A stretch of 13,208 bases of DNA, taken from positions 1 through 13,208 of the forward strand of contig WRFC01000014.1 in NCBI GenBank assembly GCA_009779015.1, in the 5' to 3' direction. The notes beneath the pieces were generated by a model, which was not told the DNA's origin, did not search any database, and was given only the letters and a program-made list of their open reading frames with translations. Within the stretch, counting starts at the first letter, position 1, and each line of letters opens with the position of its first letter. Source of the stretch: Coriobacteriia bacterium. Lineage in GTDB: Bacteria; Actinomycetota; Coriobacteriia; Coriobacteriales; UBA8131. The position numbers and the translations under genes are program-made. Below are positions 11,882 to 13,208 of the stretch, in pieces.

Positions 11882-12250
11882 ATGATTCAGGCTGAAAGCA
11901 TGTTACAGGTCGCCGATAACTCCGGTGCCCGGCGTGTTCAATGCATCAAGGTCCTCGGCGGATCAAAAAGGCGTTACGCCAGCCTTGGTGACGTGATCGT
12001 CTGCGCGGTCAAAGAGGCCACGCCAGGCGGCAACGTAAAAAAGGGCGAAGTCGTACGCTGTGTGATCGTCCGCACAAAAAAAGAAGTGCGCCGCAAAGAC
12101 GGCAGCTACATCAAGTTCGACCAGAACGCCGCTGTCGTGATCGATGCCTCAGGTTCTCCGCGGGGCACCCGGATCTTTGGCCCAGTAGCCCGTGAGCTGC
12201 GTGACAAGCGCTATATGAAGATCGTCTCTCTCGCGCCCGAGACGCTCTAG
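11882..12250 (+). CDS. rplN: 50S ribosomal protein L14
   Basis: A 122-residue L14, exactly the usual length; it contacts 16S rRNA in an intersubunit bridge and is the docking site of the silencing factor RsfS. It begins MIQAESMLQVADNSGARRVQ, and GSKRRYASLGDVIV, FDQNAAVVID and the C-terminal RELRDKRYMKIVSLAPE are characteristic. The Shine-Dalgarno AAGGAGT (11867-11873) overlaps the rpsQ stop and is eight bases from the ATG. Confidence 0.98.
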   Translation: MIQAESMLQVADNSGARRVQCIKVLGGSKRRYASLGDVIVCAVKEATPGGNVKKGEVVRCVIVRTKKEVRRKDGSYIKFDQNAAVVIDASGSPRGTRIFGPVARELRDKRYMKIVSLAPETL

Positions 12251-12282
12251 GCTTCAGACGCTGTAAGGAGTACGCGATAAAG

Positions 12283-12615
12283 ATGAGTAATAAAACGCCT
12301 AATAAGATGCGCATCCATAAAGGTGACAAAGTCAAGGTGATCAGCGGCAAAGACAGGGGCGCTATCGGCCCAGTCATGAAGGCGCTGCCCGAGAACCGCA
12401 AAGTGATCGTCGAGAAGGTGGCAGTGGCCAAGAAGGCCCAGCGCCCGACCCGGCTCAACCCATCCGGCGGGATCATGTCCATCGAAAGACCGATCCATGT
12501 CTCGACGGTCATGTTGATCTGCCCCAAATGTAACGAGACGACGCGGGTCGAGATCAAAGCCGTTGATGGTAAGAAACTTCGTTTTTGCAAGAAATGCCAC
12601 AAGGAGATCGATTAA
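12283..12615 (+). CDS. rplX: 50S ribosomal protein L24
   Basis: A 110-residue L24, an assembly initiator that binds the 5' region of 23S rRNA. The KOW motif is HKGDKVKVISGKDRGAIGPV near the N-terminus. The C-terminal part has two cysteine knuckles, CPKC and CKKC, which would form a zinc-ribbon-like pair as in many Gram-positive L24 proteins. The ATG at 12283 follows AAGGAG (12265-12270) at 12 bases, a slightly long spacing; an internal Met at codon 9 lacks its own binding site. The last codons contain the ribosome binding site of rplE. Confidence 0.97.
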   Translation: MSNKTPNKMRIHKGDKVKVISGKDRGAIGPVMKALPENRKVIVEKVAVAKKAQRPTRLNPSGGIMSIERPIHVSTVMLICPKCNETTRVEIKAVDGKKLRFCKKCHKEID

Positions 12616-12617
12616 CT

Positions 12618-13163
12618 ATGACAGCCAGACTTAAAGAGCGCTATGTCTCTGAGATCGCTCCAGCGTTAAAAAACGATCTGGGCAAGACGAATGTCCATGA
12701 GGTCCCGCGCCTCGAGAAGATCGTGGTAAACATGGGCGTGGGCGCGGCTACGCAAGACAGCAAGCAGCTCGATGCTGCTGTCACCGACCTCAAAGCGATC
12801 ACCGGGCAACAGCCCAAGATCTGCCGCGCCAAGAAATCAATTGCCAGCTTCAAACTGCGCACAGGCATGGCCATCGGTGCCAAGGTGACCTTGCGGGGCG
12901 AACGCATGTGGGAGTTCTTAGACCGCGTGCTGGCCACCGCCATCCCCCGCATCCGCGACTTTCGAGGGATCTCGGACACCAGCTTTGACGGTCGGGGCAA
13001 CTATACTTTTGGTGTGACCGAACAGTTGATTTTCCCCGAGATCGATTATGACAAGGTCGATCGGACACGAGGAATGGATATCACCTTTGTGACGTCGGCC
13101 AACAATGATGAAGACGCTCGGGCACTCTTTGATGCCCTGGGCTTTCCCTTCAGAAGGAATTAG
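12618..13163 (+). CDS. rplE: 50S ribosomal protein L5
   Basis: A 181-residue L5, which binds 5S rRNA in the central protuberance and touches the P-site tRNA. The ATG at 12618 is preferred to the in-frame ATG at 12585, which lies within rplX, because AAGGAG (12601-12606) precedes 12618 and family members begin with a short MxxRLKERY leader. Signatures are PRLEKIVVNMGVG, KSIASFKLRTGMAIGAKVTL, IPRIRDFRGI and FDGRGNYTFGVTEQLIFPEI. The stop overlaps the rpsN ribosome binding site. Confidence 0.97.
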   Translation: MTARLKERYVSEIAPALKNDLGKTNVHEVPRLEKIVVNMGVGAATQDSKQLDAAVTDLKAITGQQPKICRAKKSIASFKLRTGMAIGAKVTLRGERMWEFLDRVLATAIPRIRDFRGISDTSFDGRGNYTFGVTEQLIFPEIDYDKVDRTRGMDITFVTSANNDEDARALFDALGFPFRRN

Positions 13164-13171
13164 GAGAGGTT

Positions 13172-13208
13172 ATGGCAAAGAAGTCGATGATCGCCAAAGC
13201 ACATCGTA
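13172..13208 (+). CDS. rpsN: 30S ribosomal protein S14, first 12 codons only
   Basis: Only MAKKSMIAKAHR is visible before the window ends. This start resembles the short zinc-binding type (type Z, about 61 residues, as in B. subtilis RpsNA, MAKKSMIAK), not the long E. coli type (MAKQSMKARE). AGGAG (13162-13166) lies five bases upstream and overlaps the rplE stop. The position after rplE is the normal one in the spc operon. The zinc-binding cysteines would be outside the window, so the type is a prediction. Confidence 0.88.
   Translation, partial: MAKKSMIAKAHR

Noticed and set aside
12585..12617. Upstream ATG in frame with rplE
   Set aside because: It lies within rplX and adds 11 residues not seen in L5; AAGGAG at 12601-12606 points to the ATG at 12618.

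Overview
The window comes from a high-GC Gram-positive, most likely an actinomycete relative of the class Coriobacteriia (Atopobium/Olsenella/Collinsella type). This is inferred from GC-rich codon use, from the short actinobacterial-type S12, from an S14 that starts like the zinc-binding form, from the gene order, and from an Ig-plus-lectin surface protein of the kind common in gut and oral Coriobacteriia. No 16S or other decisive marker is present, so the class is a guess of moderate strength.

Region 1 (3-1862, + strand) is the 3' end of a large secreted or surface protein with stacked Ig-like domains and two C-terminal ricin-type beta-trefoil lectin domains. A strong rho-independent terminator closes it (1896-1930). 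Region 2 (1945-3150, - strand) is a complete AAA+ ATPase with a DUF4143-type C-terminal domain. Its base composition is visibly lower in GC than its neighbours. Upstream of it lie a perfect 12-bp inverted repeat with a degraded second copy, and a decayed fragment of a second ATPase of the same family (3261-3329).

Region 3 (3330-3687) is a control region. It holds a near-ideal housekeeping promoter (TTGACA, 17 bp, TAATAT) and a leader of about 285 nt that contains a hairpin and three different short tandem repeats. Region 4 (3688-13208, + strand) is one uninterrupted ribosomal-protein cluster in which the str and S10/spc operons are joined: rpsL, rpsG, fusA, rpsJ, rplC, rplD, rplW, rplB, rpsS, rplV, rpsC, rplP, rpmC, rpsQ, rplN, rplX, rplE and the first codons of rpsN. 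There is no tuf gene between fusA and rpsJ. Most junctions are tight (TAATG or TAAATG overlaps, or Shine-Dalgarno sequences inside the preceding gene), as expected for a co-transcribed and translationally coupled operon. Two spacers are exceptions: rpsJ-rplC (145 nt, with tandem repeat and nested stems) and rplW-rplB (90 nt).

The ribosomal genes are canonical. The points worth a second look are the repeat-rich leader of the str operon, the structured rpsJ-rplC spacer, an arginine at the streptomycin-relevant position 88 of S12, and the ATPase gene with its remnant and inverted repeats. I found no CRISPR array, tRNA, rRNA or complete insertion sequence.
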